Made by a program: the position numbers and the translations under genes. The notes below the pieces were generated by a model, which did no database searches, was not told the origin of the DNA, and saw only the letters and a program-made list of their open reading frames with translations. This document shows positions 26,887 to 35,607 of a stretch of DNA of 64,000 bases, piece after piece. Source of the DNA: Palsa-465 sp963800475 (GTDB taxonomy: Bacteria; Actinomycetota; Thermoleophilia; Solirubrobacterales; Solirubrobacteraceae); assembly GCA_963800475.1 (NCBI GenBank), contig CAWDAZ010000001.1, positions 806,001 to 870,000 on the forward strand. Reading direction: 5' to 3'. Numbering within the stretch: position 1 is the stretch's first letter; each line of letters opens with the position of its first letter.

Positions 26887-27141
26887 ATGAATGGCGGGCT
26901 AACGCGTGAGGTCGGCGGTCTGGAGGTCGAGGTGTGGCGGGACGGCGACCGTATGACCTGGCCCTGCGGCGAGGTCGATCTTGCGACTGTCCGCACTGTC
27001 CGTGAGCGGCTCGGCGAGCTTGAGGGTGAGGGAGGGCATTTCGACGTGATCCCGGGTCCCGCGCAAGTGCAGCGCCGCTTCGAGCTCACCGGACTCGCTG
27101 AAACGGGCGCGACCTGTCTCGCCGACGGGCGTGTCAGGTAG
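26887..27141 (+). pseudogene. STAS-domain anti-sigma antagonist with internal deletion
   Basis: 84 aa from the ATG at 26887. The beginning (GEVDLATVRTVRERLGELEG) and end (VIPGPAQVQRRFELTGLAE) are those of a normal STAS protein. The middle strand and helix carrying the phosphorylated Ser (usually D-S-S-G) are missing: GGHFDV runs straight into VIPGP. Roughly 35 codons appear to have been lost in frame. Without the Ser it cannot work as a classic antagonist, though it might still bind. Confidence 0.6.
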
Positions 27142-27168
27142 CGGCTGATCGGCTTGCCCGGCCAGGCG

Positions 27169-27768
27169 ATGGATGACGCGCTCAACAGCTCCGAGGGGTT
27201 GCGGGTCATCGCCCTGGTGGCGTCCGCGGGCGGTCTTGCCGCGGTCTCGGACGTGCTGTCCGGGTTGCCTGCGGGTCTCGATGCCGTCCTGGTCGTCCTC
27301 ATTCACCAGGATCCGGATCATGAGAGCATGCTCGTGCGGCTCCTTGCACGGCGGTCGCGTCTGCCAGTCGAGGTTGCGTGGGATGGCATGCGCCTGCAGG
27401 CTGGGACCGTGGTGGTGGCGCCGCCGGGTAAGCACATCCTGCTCGCCGAAGGCCCGATCGTGGCGTTGATCGCTTCCGGAGCCGCTCCGCCGAGCCGGCC
27501 CTCGGCCGATCTGCTGCTGACGACGCTCGCGATCACATGTGGTCCCCGCGCCACGGCCGTGGTCCTCTCCGGGGGCGGCCACGACGGCGCCACAGGCGCC
27601 AGTGCCATTCACCGGTTCGGCGGGACGGTCGTCGCGTGCGACGCGGCGTCCTCAGAACGGTTCGCGATGCCGCAGGCGACAATCGAGCGAGGCGTCGCCG
27701 ATCACATCGTCGCAAGCGCCGAGGTCGCCGAGGTCCTGGCGCGGATCGTCGCGGGCTCAACAGTCTGA
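27169..27768 (+). CDS. Stand-alone CheB-type protein-glutamate methylesterase domain
   Basis: 199 aa from the ATG at 27169 (a TTG at 27154 is an alternative). It has the CheB catalytic triad: Ser in ALVASAGGLAAV, His in LIHQDPDHESML and Asp in LSGGGHDGATGASAI. No receiver domain is attached. It is followed, after a stretch lacking a recognisable CheR, by a PAS/coiled-coil segment, the order found in CheB-CheR-PAS fusion proteins. No chemotaxis genes are nearby, so a role in non-motility signalling or decay is likely. Confidence 0.82.
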   Translation: MDDALNSSEGLRVIALVASAGGLAAVSDVLSGLPAGLDAVLVVLIHQDPDHESMLVRLLARRSRLPVEVAWDGMRLQAGTVVVAPPGKHILLAEGPIVALIASGAAPPSRPSADLLLTTLAITCGPRATAVVLSGGGHDGATGASAIHRFGGTVVACDAASSERFAMPQATIERGVADHIVASAEVAEVLARIVAGSTV

Positions 27769-28261
27769 AGTCCCCCAATCCGACGCGTCCGAGGGCTCGC
27801 CTGCCCGCGCACGCGCGGCTGCGCGCTGGCTGCGCCCCGTCGTGTTCGGCTTGCGGCTCCTACCGTGGGGCTCGGCGTCGCAGCGTCCTGGCGTATGGTT
27901 GGTTAGCAACGTGTGCCTGCGGGTTCCTGCGAACGCGGCGAGCGCACTGCATTCCGAAGTGCTCGATTGGAGATCAGCGCTCGGCGTGCCGAGCGAGTCG
28001 GACCTCGAGGAGGGTCTCGTGGCTGGACCGGAAGACGAGGACAAGAACGTTCAGCGGGTGGAGCGCAGCGTCCCTTCTCCGCCAGCCGTTGCGGTGATCA
28101 GGCATGGTCGCGGGAGCAGCCCGACGGCCGAGCGGCGGGTCGCGGCTCCGACGATGTCGAGCAAGAGCCCTCGTGGACACCCGCTCCCGGGAGCTGAGTT
28201 GCGACCGCTGACAGGTTCCGACAATCGGCGCCGCACGGGCAGCGCGGGGCAGCGCATCTCG
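27769..28261. other. Region between CheB and PAS domains where CheR would be expected
   Basis: About 490 bp. One frame stays open through it into the PAS gene but its translation is low-complexity. No CheR SAM-binding motif was seen. The gap is shorter than a CheR domain (about 750 bp). Confidence 0.4.
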
Positions 28262-28951
28262 ATGATCGCCAACCCGAGGCTGCGAGAAGCAGCATTCGAT
28301 GCCGTCCCGGCCGCCCAGGTAGTGCTCGATCGCGAGGGCAGGGTCGTGCTCGCGACCGACCGTGCCCGCCGCATGTTCGCGCTGGGCCCCAGCGACGTGG
28401 GCCGGCCGATCACGGATCTGCAGCTCTCCTCCTATCCACTCGAGCTGCAAGAGCACCTCGACGAGGTGATCCAGGGCCGTAAGCCCGTTGAGGTCAAGCA
28501 GGTCCGCTGGCGCCGCGGGACGCAAGAGCGGGTGCTCGACGTCCGGATTACGCCGCTGTCCGTCGAGAACGGCTTGCTCGGCACGAACATCACCTACAGC
28601 GACCTCACCGAGCGTCGCTTGCTCGAACGCCGGCTCGCCGAGACCCGGCGCGAGCTTGCGGATGCCTGTGACGAGCTATGGGCAAGCACGCATCAGTTGG
28701 AGTTGAATCTTGAGCAGCAGCGCACGATTCTCGAATGGCTCGCGCTAGCGGATGCAGAGTTGGTCTTGACCACCAAGCAGCTCGGCAGAGCCGATGACGG
28801 GCTTCAGTCAGCGCACCAGGAGCTCAAGCTGCTCAAAGGTGAACTGCACCGTCGCACCCACGAGCACGTCGCCACCGAGGCGCTTGTGGCCGCCGTCCTG
28901 ACCGCGGCGGCGTCGCGAGAGCTTGGCCACGCGCAGCAAATGAGACCGTAG
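28262..28951 (+). CDS. PAS domain with long coiled coil, CheBR-PAS-type C-terminal fragment
   Basis: 229 aa counted from the ATG at 28262; other ATGs upstream (28154) are possible and none has a ribosome site. The PAS fold is clear (AAFDAVPAAQVVLDREGRVV, TDRARRMFALGPSDVGRPI, LLGTNITYSDLTERRLLERR), followed by a helical repeat-like tail (RRELADACDELWASTHQLEL) that is a worn form of the EL-ST-NEEL repeats after the PAS of CheB-CheR fusions. No kinase or output domain follows. Probably a relic or a rearranged piece of such a fusion. Confidence 0.6.
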   Translation: MIANPRLREAAFDAVPAAQVVLDREGRVVLATDRARRMFALGPSDVGRPITDLQLSSYPLELQEHLDEVIQGRKPVEVKQVRWRRGTQERVLDVRITPLSVENGLLGTNITYSDLTERRLLERRLAETRRELADACDELWASTHQLELNLEQQRTILEWLALADAELVLTTKQLGRADDGLQSAHQELKLLKGELHRRTHEHVATEALVAAVLTAAASRELGHAQQMRP

Positions 28952-29067
28952 AACACTCCGGTCCCGATGACCCGGCCGCCTCGAACGTTCGCACGATCTG
29001 GCTGAGGACCCAAGGAAGCTGCGTGCGGCCAACGGCGCCGAGCGCTGCCACGAGCGTCGCAGCTCGC

Positions 29068-30132
29068 TCAGCGCTTGGCGGCGGAAAAGCCCACCAGCCG
29101 CCCCAGGTCTTCGTCGTAGAGCTTGAGGCGCAGCGCGCGAATGCCATCCGACAGCGACAGCGTCGGCGAGGCCTGGAAGACGGGATTGCCGTCGTGTGCG
29201 CGCTGGAGGTTGTAGTTGGGGATCTTCGGGCTCATGTGGTGCACGTGGTGCAGCCCAATGTTGCCGGTGAAGAACTGCAGCATGCGGGGCAGCTTCAGAT
29301 ACGAGCTGCCGCGCAGCGCCGAGGCGGCGTAGCTCCAGTCGTCGTGACGCCGCCAGTACACACCGTCGAACTGGTGCTGGACGTAGAACAGCCACACGCC
29401 GGCCGCGCCGGCGAGCATCGCGCAGGGAAGCTGCACAAGCAGCACCGCGCTCCAGCCCAGGAGGACGCATAATCCCCCAAGAACCGCAATCAGCGCGATG
29501 TCGGTGAGGACGATCTCGCGCCAGTAGCGCCGGCGCGCCCACCCAGGGATCAGCCGCGGCTGGAGCATCAGCGCCCACAGCGGTCCGAGCACAAGCATCA
29601 CGAACGGATTGCGCAGCAGCCGGTATCCCAGCCGCCCCGGTTTGGACAGGGCGCGGTACTCCGCAACCGTCTTCGTTTCGACGTCGCCCTTGCCGCGATG
29701 ATCCAGGTCGCCTGCGGTGGCGTGGTGGACGGCGTGCTCATGGCGCCAGCTTCCGAACGGGGAGAACACTAGGAACCCGCAGGCCATACCCACGTACCTG
29801 TTGGCGCTTCGGCTCGGCAGGAAGGAGCCGTGGGCGCAGTCGTGGAACACGATGAACGTGCGCAGTAGGAAGCCCGCGGCCGGCACCGCGAGCGCCAGCA
29901 CGACGAGATCGGAGAACTGCAGCAGCAGGTACATCGCGGCGATCAGGACGAGGTACGGAAGTGCCGAGGTGGCGATATCGCGCAGCCCGCGTCTCACCGA
30001 CGGCTCCGCATACGGACCCAGTTGCTCGCGCCAGAACGACGCGGGAAGCGCCACTGAAGGCGTCCTGAGAGCGTGGACAGCATCCCCCACCGCGGCGTCC
30101 GCCTCGTGTTGGACCGATGTCGATTCGCGCAT
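29068..30132 (-). CDS. Membrane fatty-acid desaturase
   Basis: 354 aa from the ATG at 30132; a frame to 30357 exists but is basic leader. The three histidine boxes of acyl-lipid desaturases are intact: HDCAHGS, HEHAVHHATAGD and IGLHHVHHMSP. About four membrane segments flank them. It inserts a double bond into membrane acyl chains using a di-iron centre. It stands alone; no electron donor gene is adjacent. Confidence 0.9.
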   Translation of the reverse strand: MRESTSVQHEADAAVGDAVHALRTPSVALPASFWREQLGPYAEPSVRRGLRDIATSALPYLVLIAAMYLLLQFSDLVVLALAVPAAGFLLRTFIVFHDCAHGSFLPSRSANRYVGMACGFLVFSPFGSWRHEHAVHHATAGDLDHRGKGDVETKTVAEYRALSKPGRLGYRLLRNPFVMLVLGPLWALMLQPRLIPGWARRRYWREIVLTDIALIAVLGGLCVLLGWSAVLLVQLPCAMLAGAAGVWLFYVQHQFDGVYWRRHDDWSYAASALRGSSYLKLPRMLQFFTGNIGLHHVHHMSPKIPNYNLQRAHDGNPVFQASPTLSLSDGIRALRLKLYDEDLGRLVGFSAAKR

Positions 30133-31060
30133 GAACGATCCCCGTTCCGAGAGTGAAGACGATTCGTCGCGGACCGGGAATCGCGGCCGGGCGTGCGACC
30201 GTCGTGAGCGTTCCGCGCTTCGATGTGCAACCTTCTGCTCCAGCTCTAGCCAGCGCCGAAAGGTCGCTTCGAGCAGCATACCGCCAGATCCATGGCTTGC
30301 GGGTCGTCGAGATCGAACGCCAGGACCGGATCGTGCCCCGGCGATGCCTTGCGACATCAGGTAGGAGAGGGCTGGTCGTCGTCGACCTTCGAGACAGTCG
30401 CCCCATGACCGATGTTGACATCGGCGTCGCTGAGCCGGAACCTGGAGGCCTGCCTCCTCAAGGCCCGAACCGACCGATTTTGGGCCGTTCGTGCGTCCGC
30501 TTCGGACGAACCTCCTGGCTCATGGCAATTTGCGATGAATTTGGCCTCGGCGCCCACAAACGCCGCAATAGGAGTACTGTCGGTAAGTGGCTGGCCCTGG
30601 GGCCAGATTCTCAGCTCCCCGCCAGAATGCCACCGACGGCGCAACCGGTGCCACGAGGCGAGAGGCGGGGGTTACTGGTTTGGCCTGCGGGGCCGGTGCC
30701 GGTTTCCTACAGGCGTTACCCCACCGGGCCGGTGGGCGCGTCCCTACCTGATGAATGCTCGGGGGTCTTCGCCCCTCTCCTCCGCGCGGCCGCAATCAGA
30801 GGGACGGGAAGGCCTAGAGGCCATGGCACGCATGGAGAACAATCAGTCAGCACGTAGGCGAGGCGCGTGGGCTCGCGATCGCGGATCGCGAATGTTCGAC
30901 CAGGCAATCTACGCCCGGCGACGCCTTAGCACGCCGCAGGCGAATCGCAGCCGAACCGAAGCAGACCGGCGCGACCACCCCAGCTACGCGTACTTAGGGC
31001 AATCGCACGACTAGGCAAGCGACTGCCGATGCCCGCATGTCAAGGTGAAAAGGAGCACAG
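30133..31060. other. Long intergenic region, no gene supported
   Basis: About 930 bp between the desaturase start and the small gene at 31061. A plus-strand frame (30412-31014) is open but its translation is unconvincing. Some G/C-rich hairpins occur around 30680-30750; none matches a riboswitch known to me. Confidence 0.4.
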
Positions 31061-31234
31061 ATGCCCAGAGTTCAGGTTCTAACTGAAGTGCAGGGACACG
31101 CCGAAAAGGTCATGCTGACCGAGCATGTGCCCTCGGAGATGATCGCTAATGAGCATTACGCTGACCAGCTCGTCGAGCGCATGGGCTGGGCGCTCGTCGA
31201 CGCCGAGGAACACGAGCAGGCGATTCGCGCCTGA
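31061..31234 (+). CDS. 57-residue hypothetical protein
   Basis: ATG at 31061 with AAGGAG seven bases upstream, the best ribosome site in this region, and a clean stop at 31234. The product is acidic, begins MPRVQVLTEVQGHAEKVM, and continues with a helix containing YADQLVERMGWALVDAEEHE. No known domain. The composition (balanced codons, no Arg/Ser noise) supports a real gene. Confidence 0.6.
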   Translation: MPRVQVLTEVQGHAEKVMLTEHVPSEMIANEHYADQLVERMGWALVDAEEHEQAIRA

Positions 31235-31702
31235 CCGAGCGGGGCCGGGGAAGCCACCTGGCCGGACCCCGTTCATCGGGCCACCTGGTGTGAGAGCGCG
31301 TTTGCTCAAGCACACGGGCGATCTCAGGCACGCCGAGCTGGCTACCGGATCGCACGACAAGGAACGGTGGCGATCGCCTCTGTCGGAACCCGGCGTTTGC
31401 GAAGGTGTTCGGCTCGGCAGTGGTGTCGTCGAGGCCGGCAGGTCGTGGCGTCTGCTGATCAGCCTGGTCGGGTCCCGCTTTGATGGGCGAGGCGAGCCTC
31501 TTGACGGGTGCGTGCTCGGTCCCCCACCGCGCGGCGAGCAGGGCGCACGGGCGACTCGCGACTGCTGCCAGGCGCTGCCGGTAGCGCTAGTCGCGATGAG
31601 CGTGTGCGAGCGTCCTCGACACAGCCGCCGCAGCCATCCGGCGAAACCCACAGCATGGGGGAGGCGAACTACGGCGCACACCGACGCGGCGCGGGTTGGC
31701 CG
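31235..31702. other. Intergenic region, nothing recognised
   Basis: About 470 bp between the small gene and the NUDIX gene. The opposite-strand frame covering it is a shadow. An ATG at 31652 could extend the NUDIX gene. Confidence 0.35.
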
Positions 31703-32152
31703 ATGACCGAGCCTCTGCCTCAGGCTGAGTTCGACTGGATCTTCAGCAAAGTCCCGCGTTTGACCGTCGAGGTTCTGATCGCATCCGAGGAGCGGGGAGT
31801 GCTGCTCGCGAAACGCGAGGTCGACCCGTGCCGCGGCATGTGGAACCTTCCCGGCGGGACCGTCCGATTCGGCGAACCGCTGGTCAACGCGGTGAAGCGA
31901 GTCGCCGCTGACGAGCTGGAGGCTGCCGTCCGGCCGGGTCGGTTCCTGGGCTACATCGAATACCCCAGCCACTACGAGAGCGGGCTTGATTCACCGGTCG
32001 GGCTCGTGTTCGCCGCCACGCCGCTGGATGAAGCAGAGCCGCGCGGCCGGTGGTTCACCGTGCTCCCCGAGAACATGCATGAAGAGCAGAAACAGTTCCT
32101 GCTCGCTCACGCGCCTGGCTCGCGCTCGACGAGGGACGCCAGCTCAACCTAA
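31703..32152 (+). CDS. NUDIX-fold protein with degenerate Nudix box
   Basis: 149 aa from the ATG at 31703. The fold is clear (LLAKREVDPCRGMWNLPGG, then FGYIEY-like strands). The box has G-x5-E (GTVRFGE) and then RVAADEL where REUxEE is expected: the first Glu of REUxEE is Val and the first of the EE pair is Asp. GDP-mannose mannosyl hydrolases and some inactive members show such changes. Metal binding may be altered. The start is uncertain (31652 possible). Confidence 0.7.
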   Translation: MTEPLPQAEFDWIFSKVPRLTVEVLIASEERGVLLAKREVDPCRGMWNLPGGTVRFGEPLVNAVKRVAADELEAAVRPGRFLGYIEYPSHYESGLDSPVGLVFAATPLDEAEPRGRWFTVLPENMHEEQKQFLLAHAPGSRSTRDASST

Positions 32153-32184
32153 GGCTGGGCAGCCGGCAGATGACTCGACCGGCG

Positions 32185-32604
32185 CTAGACGACCGCGGCC
32201 GCCGCTGCTGCGCGTTCCACGACGGTGCTCAGGCGCCGGCGCACCTCGGTGGCGGTGGAGGCGAGCTGGTCGTTGCCGACCATCAACAGCATCCGCTCGG
32301 CATCGACGGCGGCGATGTGCGTCTGTCCGTTCTGCTCGTAGACGACGACGTTGCACGGGAGCAGCGTGCCCAGCTCGGGCTCGGCCTCCAGTGCCGCGTG
32401 TGCCAGCGGCGGGTTGCAGGCCCCCAGGATGAGGTAGGGCTCGCGCTCGACGCCGAGCTTTGCCTTGAGGGTGGCCTGCACGTCGATCTCGCAGAGGACG
32501 CCAAAGCCTTGCGCGGTGAGCTCTTGGCGAACGTGGGCCACGGCGTCGGCGAATGCCAGCTCGGTCGTAGCGCTCAGGGTGTAGCTGCTGCCAGCTTCGG
32601 ACAT
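32185..32604 (-). CDS. DUF302 family protein
   Basis: 139 aa. DUF302 features are clear: FADAVAHVRQELTAQGFGVL, ILGACNPPLAHAAL (with the Cys) and LLPCNVVVYEQ. Family function is unresolved, often linked to redox or metal stress. It overlaps the glutaredoxin-like gene by 31 bases and is last in the MMPL operon. Confidence 0.87.
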   Translation of the reverse strand: MSEAGSSYTLSATTELAFADAVAHVRQELTAQGFGVLCEIDVQATLKAKLGVEREPYLILGACNPPLAHAALEAEPELGTLLPCNVVVYEQNGQTHIAAVDAERMLLMVGNDQLASTATEVRRRLSTVVERAAAAAAVV

Positions 32605-32915
32605 GCTGCCTCCAATTCCCTTTGCTTCGCCTGGGCGGCCCTGGCCCGCTGCTCGGCGGCCTCAAGCGGTTCGATGTGTCGCTCGTCCAGATAGGCGAGG
32701 ATCGCCTGCTCGCCGCGCACGGTTTCGGCGTCCGCGACCAGGACGGGGATCTCGTCGGTTCCGGTTGCCAGCTCCAGTTCGGCTCGAGTTTCGCGTCTGG
32801 CGGGTACCTGGTGGGTGGTATAGGTGAGGCCGAGCTCGGTCAGGCGCTGGCGGATCCGGTGGGACGCCGGACACCATTCCGTCTGCCAGAGCTCTAGGCG
32901 GGCTGCTGCTGTCAT
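32574..32915 (-). CDS. Glutaredoxin/GST N-terminal-like thioredoxin-fold protein
   Basis: 113 aa from the ATG at 32915, preceded by AAGGAG. An earlier ATG at 32936 overlaps the MMPL stop (ATGA) and would add seven residues. The fold signature is LELWQTEWCPASHRIRQRL with a single active Cys (CPAS), then DEIPVLVADAETVRGEQAILAYL. It is a monothiol type, so reduction or glutathione/mycothiol-linked chemistry is possible. It ends in a helical tail. Confidence 0.8.
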   Translation of the reverse strand: MTAAARLELWQTEWCPASHRIRQRLTELGLTYTTHQVPARRETRAELELATGTDEIPVLVADAETVRGEQAILAYLDERHIEPLEAAEQRARAAQAKQRELEAACPKLAAATP

Positions 32916-32932
32916 ATCGATCACTCCTTGGC

Positions 32933-35098
32933 TCATGCGTGGCCGAACGTGACGTCGGGCAGCACGCGGTGCGCCCAGCGCGGCAGGTACCACGCCCACC
33001 GTCCCATCAGCCGCATCAGGACCGGCAGCAGGAGCAGCCGGACCAGTGCGGCGTCGAGGAGCACAGCCACGCCTAGGATGATTCCCATCTCCTTGGGCGG
33101 GAGCGGGCCGGACAGCGCGAAGGTGAAGAACACCGCGACCATCACCGCGGCGGCGGCGAAGATCACGCGCCCTGAGTGCGCCACGGCGCCGACCATCGCC
33201 TCGCGTGCGTCGTGGGTGTGATCCCAGTGCTCCTTGGCCGCGGAGAGCAGGAACACGGTGTAGTCCATTGAGATCGCGAAGATCATCGCGAAGAAGAACA
33301 CCGGTCCCCATGCGTCCAGGAATCCCTGGGACTGGAATCCGAGCAGCGAGTGCAGGGCGCCGTCCTGGAAGATCAACTTCGCCACCCCGAACGCCGCGCC
33401 GGTGGCCAGCAGGTTGGTCAGCACGCCGACTGCGGCCAACAGCGGCGCCTGCAGCGCGATCAGCAACAGCAGAAACCCGAGCGCCAGGACCACACCGATG
33501 ACCAGCGGGGTCTTGGCCGACAGCGCGGCCTGGAGGTCGTGGTTCTCGGCCGCCGCGCCACCGATCAGGGAACCCGGCGGCAATTCGGCGCGGAGCCGGT
33601 CGATCGTGCGCCCGACCGCGGGGCTGGAGGGATCCTGTCCGGGGATCGCGGTAATCAACGCGTAGCCGCCGTTGGACTGCGTCGGCATCAGCGCTGCCAC
33701 CCCGGCGTCGTGGGAGGCGATCTGCTGCGCTGCGCCCGCGTTGCCGGAAGGTGTGACGATCTGCAGCGGGCCGGTGGCGCCGGGTCCGAATGCCGCCTGA
33801 ACCTGCTGATAGCCGATCCGCGAGGCATCTGATGTCGGCACGACCTTGATCGACGGCATCGCGGTCTTCAGCTGGGTGACTGGAAGCGCGAGACCGACGA
33901 GGATCGCCAGCGCGACCAGGCCGTAGCGGACCGGCTGGCGCCACAGCCGCTGGCCCCACTGCTCAAACCGCGGCGAGCGATGCTCGCCCGAGTGTGCCCA
34001 CGGCAGCGCCAGCTTGTCCACACGCGCCCCCAGCTTCGCAAGCGCCGCCGGCAGCAGCGTGAGCGTCGCCGCCAGCACGAAGATCACCGAGAGCATGATT
34101 CCCAGGCTCATCGAGCGGAATGCCGGCGAGGGAACAAGCATCACTGCCGAGAGCGAGATCAGCACGGTTATCCCGGAGAACAGGACGGCCTTGCCTGCGG
34201 TGTCCATCGTGACCGCGGTCGCGTCGACGGCGGAGAGCTGGTGGCCGAAAACCGCGCTGCGGAAGCGGTGAACCACGAACAGCGCGTAGTCAATCCCCAG
34301 CGCGAGCGCGAACATCAGGGCAAAGTTCATCGCCCAGATCGAGATCGGCATGACAAGCGTGCCCAGGTACAGCAGGCCGGCCGCCGACGCCAGACCCAGC
34401 ATGGTCAGCATCAACGGCAGCCCGGCGGCGACCAGCGATCCGAATGCCAGCAGCAGGATGCCGAGCGTCACCGGCCAAGAGATCACCTCGGACTTCATCA
34501 TCGCCGTGCGGTTGGCGGCGTTGAAGTCAGACCACATCCCTGTAGCACCGGTCAGGTGGACCTGGACACCACCGCCGGACAGCGAGGCAAGCTTGCCCTT
34601 CAGCGAGTCCGCCGCCTTGACCATGCCGTTGGAGCTCTTCGCCGCCCCGGCCTGCACGATCGCGGTATGGCCGTCCCGGGAGATTGACACGCCCGGCGCC
34701 GGCGGTAGGACGCTGCGGACCGCACCGTCGGCGCGCAGGGTCGCCTCGACCTTCGTCAACGTGCTCCTGAACCCGGGATCGGCGATCGTCCGGCTCGGCG
34801 AGTAGACCACGGTCATCAGGCCGTAGCTGGACAGCCCGGCGAAGTTCCGGTCGATCAGGTTTCGCGCCTGAACCGACTGGGACCCGGTCGTCTCCCACCC
34901 GGCGCCCGACAGGGCGGTCTCGACCTTGGGAGCGAGGACCCCCAGGCCGATGGCCACGATCAACCAGCCGATGAGCGTGACTCGAAAATGAGTGGCGGTG
35001 TAGCGGCCGAGCCGGCCGATCGGCCCGACGCGCACGGCATGCGGATACCCCTCGGCCACGCGGCGGTTGCCGAGGCGCGGTTCACGGAGGGCGGTCAT
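32933..35098 (-). CDS. MMPL/RND-family membrane transporter
   Basis: 721 aa from the ATG at 35098; the open frame to 35272 runs back through the operator region. Two halves, each with a large extracytoplasmic loop followed by about five to six membrane segments, and MMPL motifs in MFALALGIDYALFVVHRFR and AISMDYTVFLLSAAKEH. It exports lipids or hydrophobic compounds using the proton gradient. Divergent from the ArsR gene with two matching dyads between, so it is probably repressed by it. Confidence 0.92.
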   Translation of the reverse strand: MTALREPRLGNRRVAEGYPHAVRVGPIGRLGRYTATHFRVTLIGWLIVAIGLGVLAPKVETALSGAGWETTGSQSVQARNLIDRNFAGLSSYGLMTVVYSPSRTIADPGFRSTLTKVEATLRADGAVRSVLPPAPGVSISRDGHTAIVQAGAAKSSNGMVKAADSLKGKLASLSGGGVQVHLTGATGMWSDFNAANRTAMMKSEVISWPVTLGILLLAFGSLVAAGLPLMLTMLGLASAAGLLYLGTLVMPISIWAMNFALMFALALGIDYALFVVHRFRSAVFGHQLSAVDATAVTMDTAGKAVLFSGITVLISLSAVMLVPSPAFRSMSLGIMLSVIFVLAATLTLLPAALAKLGARVDKLALPWAHSGEHRSPRFEQWGQRLWRQPVRYGLVALAILVGLALPVTQLKTAMPSIKVVPTSDASRIGYQQVQAAFGPGATGPLQIVTPSGNAGAAQQIASHDAGVAALMPTQSNGGYALITAIPGQDPSSPAVGRTIDRLRAELPPGSLIGGAAAENHDLQAALSAKTPLVIGVVLALGFLLLLIALQAPLLAAVGVLTNLLATGAAFGVAKLIFQDGALHSLLGFQSQGFLDAWGPVFFFAMIFAISMDYTVFLLSAAKEHWDHTHDAREAMVGAVAHSGRVIFAAAAVMVAVFFTFALSGPLPPKEMGIILGVAVLLDAALVRLLLLPVLMRLMGRWAWYLPRWAHRVLPDVTFGHA

Positions 35099-35153
35099 CG
35101 GACGCCAACGACCTTCGCGCCGCGACCCGAGTCGCCGGAGTCCGGATACGTCT

Positions 35154-35173
35154 GCACAACTGTAAAGTAGTAC
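35154..35173. promoter_or_regulatory. ArsR-type operator, imperfect copy
   Basis: GCACAAC, six bases, GTAGTAC. It matches the copy at 35214-35233 in the left half and at five of seven positions in the right, and lies between the two divergent genes nearer the MMPL start. Confidence 0.5.
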
Positions 35174-35213
35174 ATGAGTGGAGCGTAGCACAGGCGCCGG
35201 AGCTATTGCAACT

Positions 35214-35233
35214 GCACAACGATTTGGTTGTGC
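35214..35233. promoter_or_regulatory. ArsR-type operator, perfect dyad
   Basis: GCACAAC, six bases, GTTGTGC: a perfect 7-bp inverted repeat 12 bases upstream of the ArsR GTG start. Placement suggests autorepression and joint control of the MMPL operon. Confidence 0.65.
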
Positions 35234-35245
35234 TACGATGGAGCC

Positions 35246-35593
35246 GTGAGCAAGACTCCCGCCGTTCCCCACCCGCTCCCCGAGCCACTGATCGAACTCG
35301 TGGCTCAGCGCTTCCGCGTCCTTGGTGAGCCGATGCGAATCAAGCTACTCGACCGGCTGCGAGAGGGAGACGCGACGGTCGGCGAACTGCAGCAGGCGCT
35401 CGGCGCAAGCCAGCAGAACGTGTCCAAGCACCTCGGAGTCCTTCACGCCGCCGGCATGGTCGGCCGCACCAAGGACGGTAACCACTCCCGCTACTCGATC
35501 TCCGACCCCAGCGTGTTCAAGCTGTGCGACCAGGTGTGCGGCGGGGTTCGCCGCCAGCTCCAAGAGCTCGAAGCGATCCTCCAGCCCGCCTAA
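35246..35593 (+). CDS. ArsR-family repressor
   Basis: 115 aa from the GTG at 35246. Winged helix with LVAQRFRVLGEPMRIKLLDRL and recognition helix ALGASQQNVSKHLGVLHAAG. A C-x3-C pair (LCDQVC) near the C-terminus could be a thiol or metal sensor. It is divergent from the MMPL-glutaredoxin-DUF302 operon; both DUF302 and glutaredoxin hint at a thiol-stress or electrophile signal. Confidence 0.88.
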   Translation: MSKTPAVPHPLPEPLIELVAQRFRVLGEPMRIKLLDRLREGDATVGELQQALGASQQNVSKHLGVLHAAGMVGRTKDGNHSRYSISDPSVFKLCDQVCGGVRRQLQELEAILQPA

Positions 35594-35607
35594 CGGTCGG
35601 TGGGGCC

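Noticed and set aside
30680..30760. G/C-rich hairpins as a possible riboswitch
   Set aside because: No known riboswitch core sequence was found and no gene starts close downstream.
22200..31000. Search for CRISPR arrays or toxin-antitoxin pairs in the accessory segment
   Set aside because: No regularly spaced repeats and no recognisable toxin or antitoxin family were seen.
30412..31014. 200-aa plus-strand frame upstream of the small gene
   Set aside because: Composition is Arg/Ser/Pro-rich noise without domain or ribosome site.
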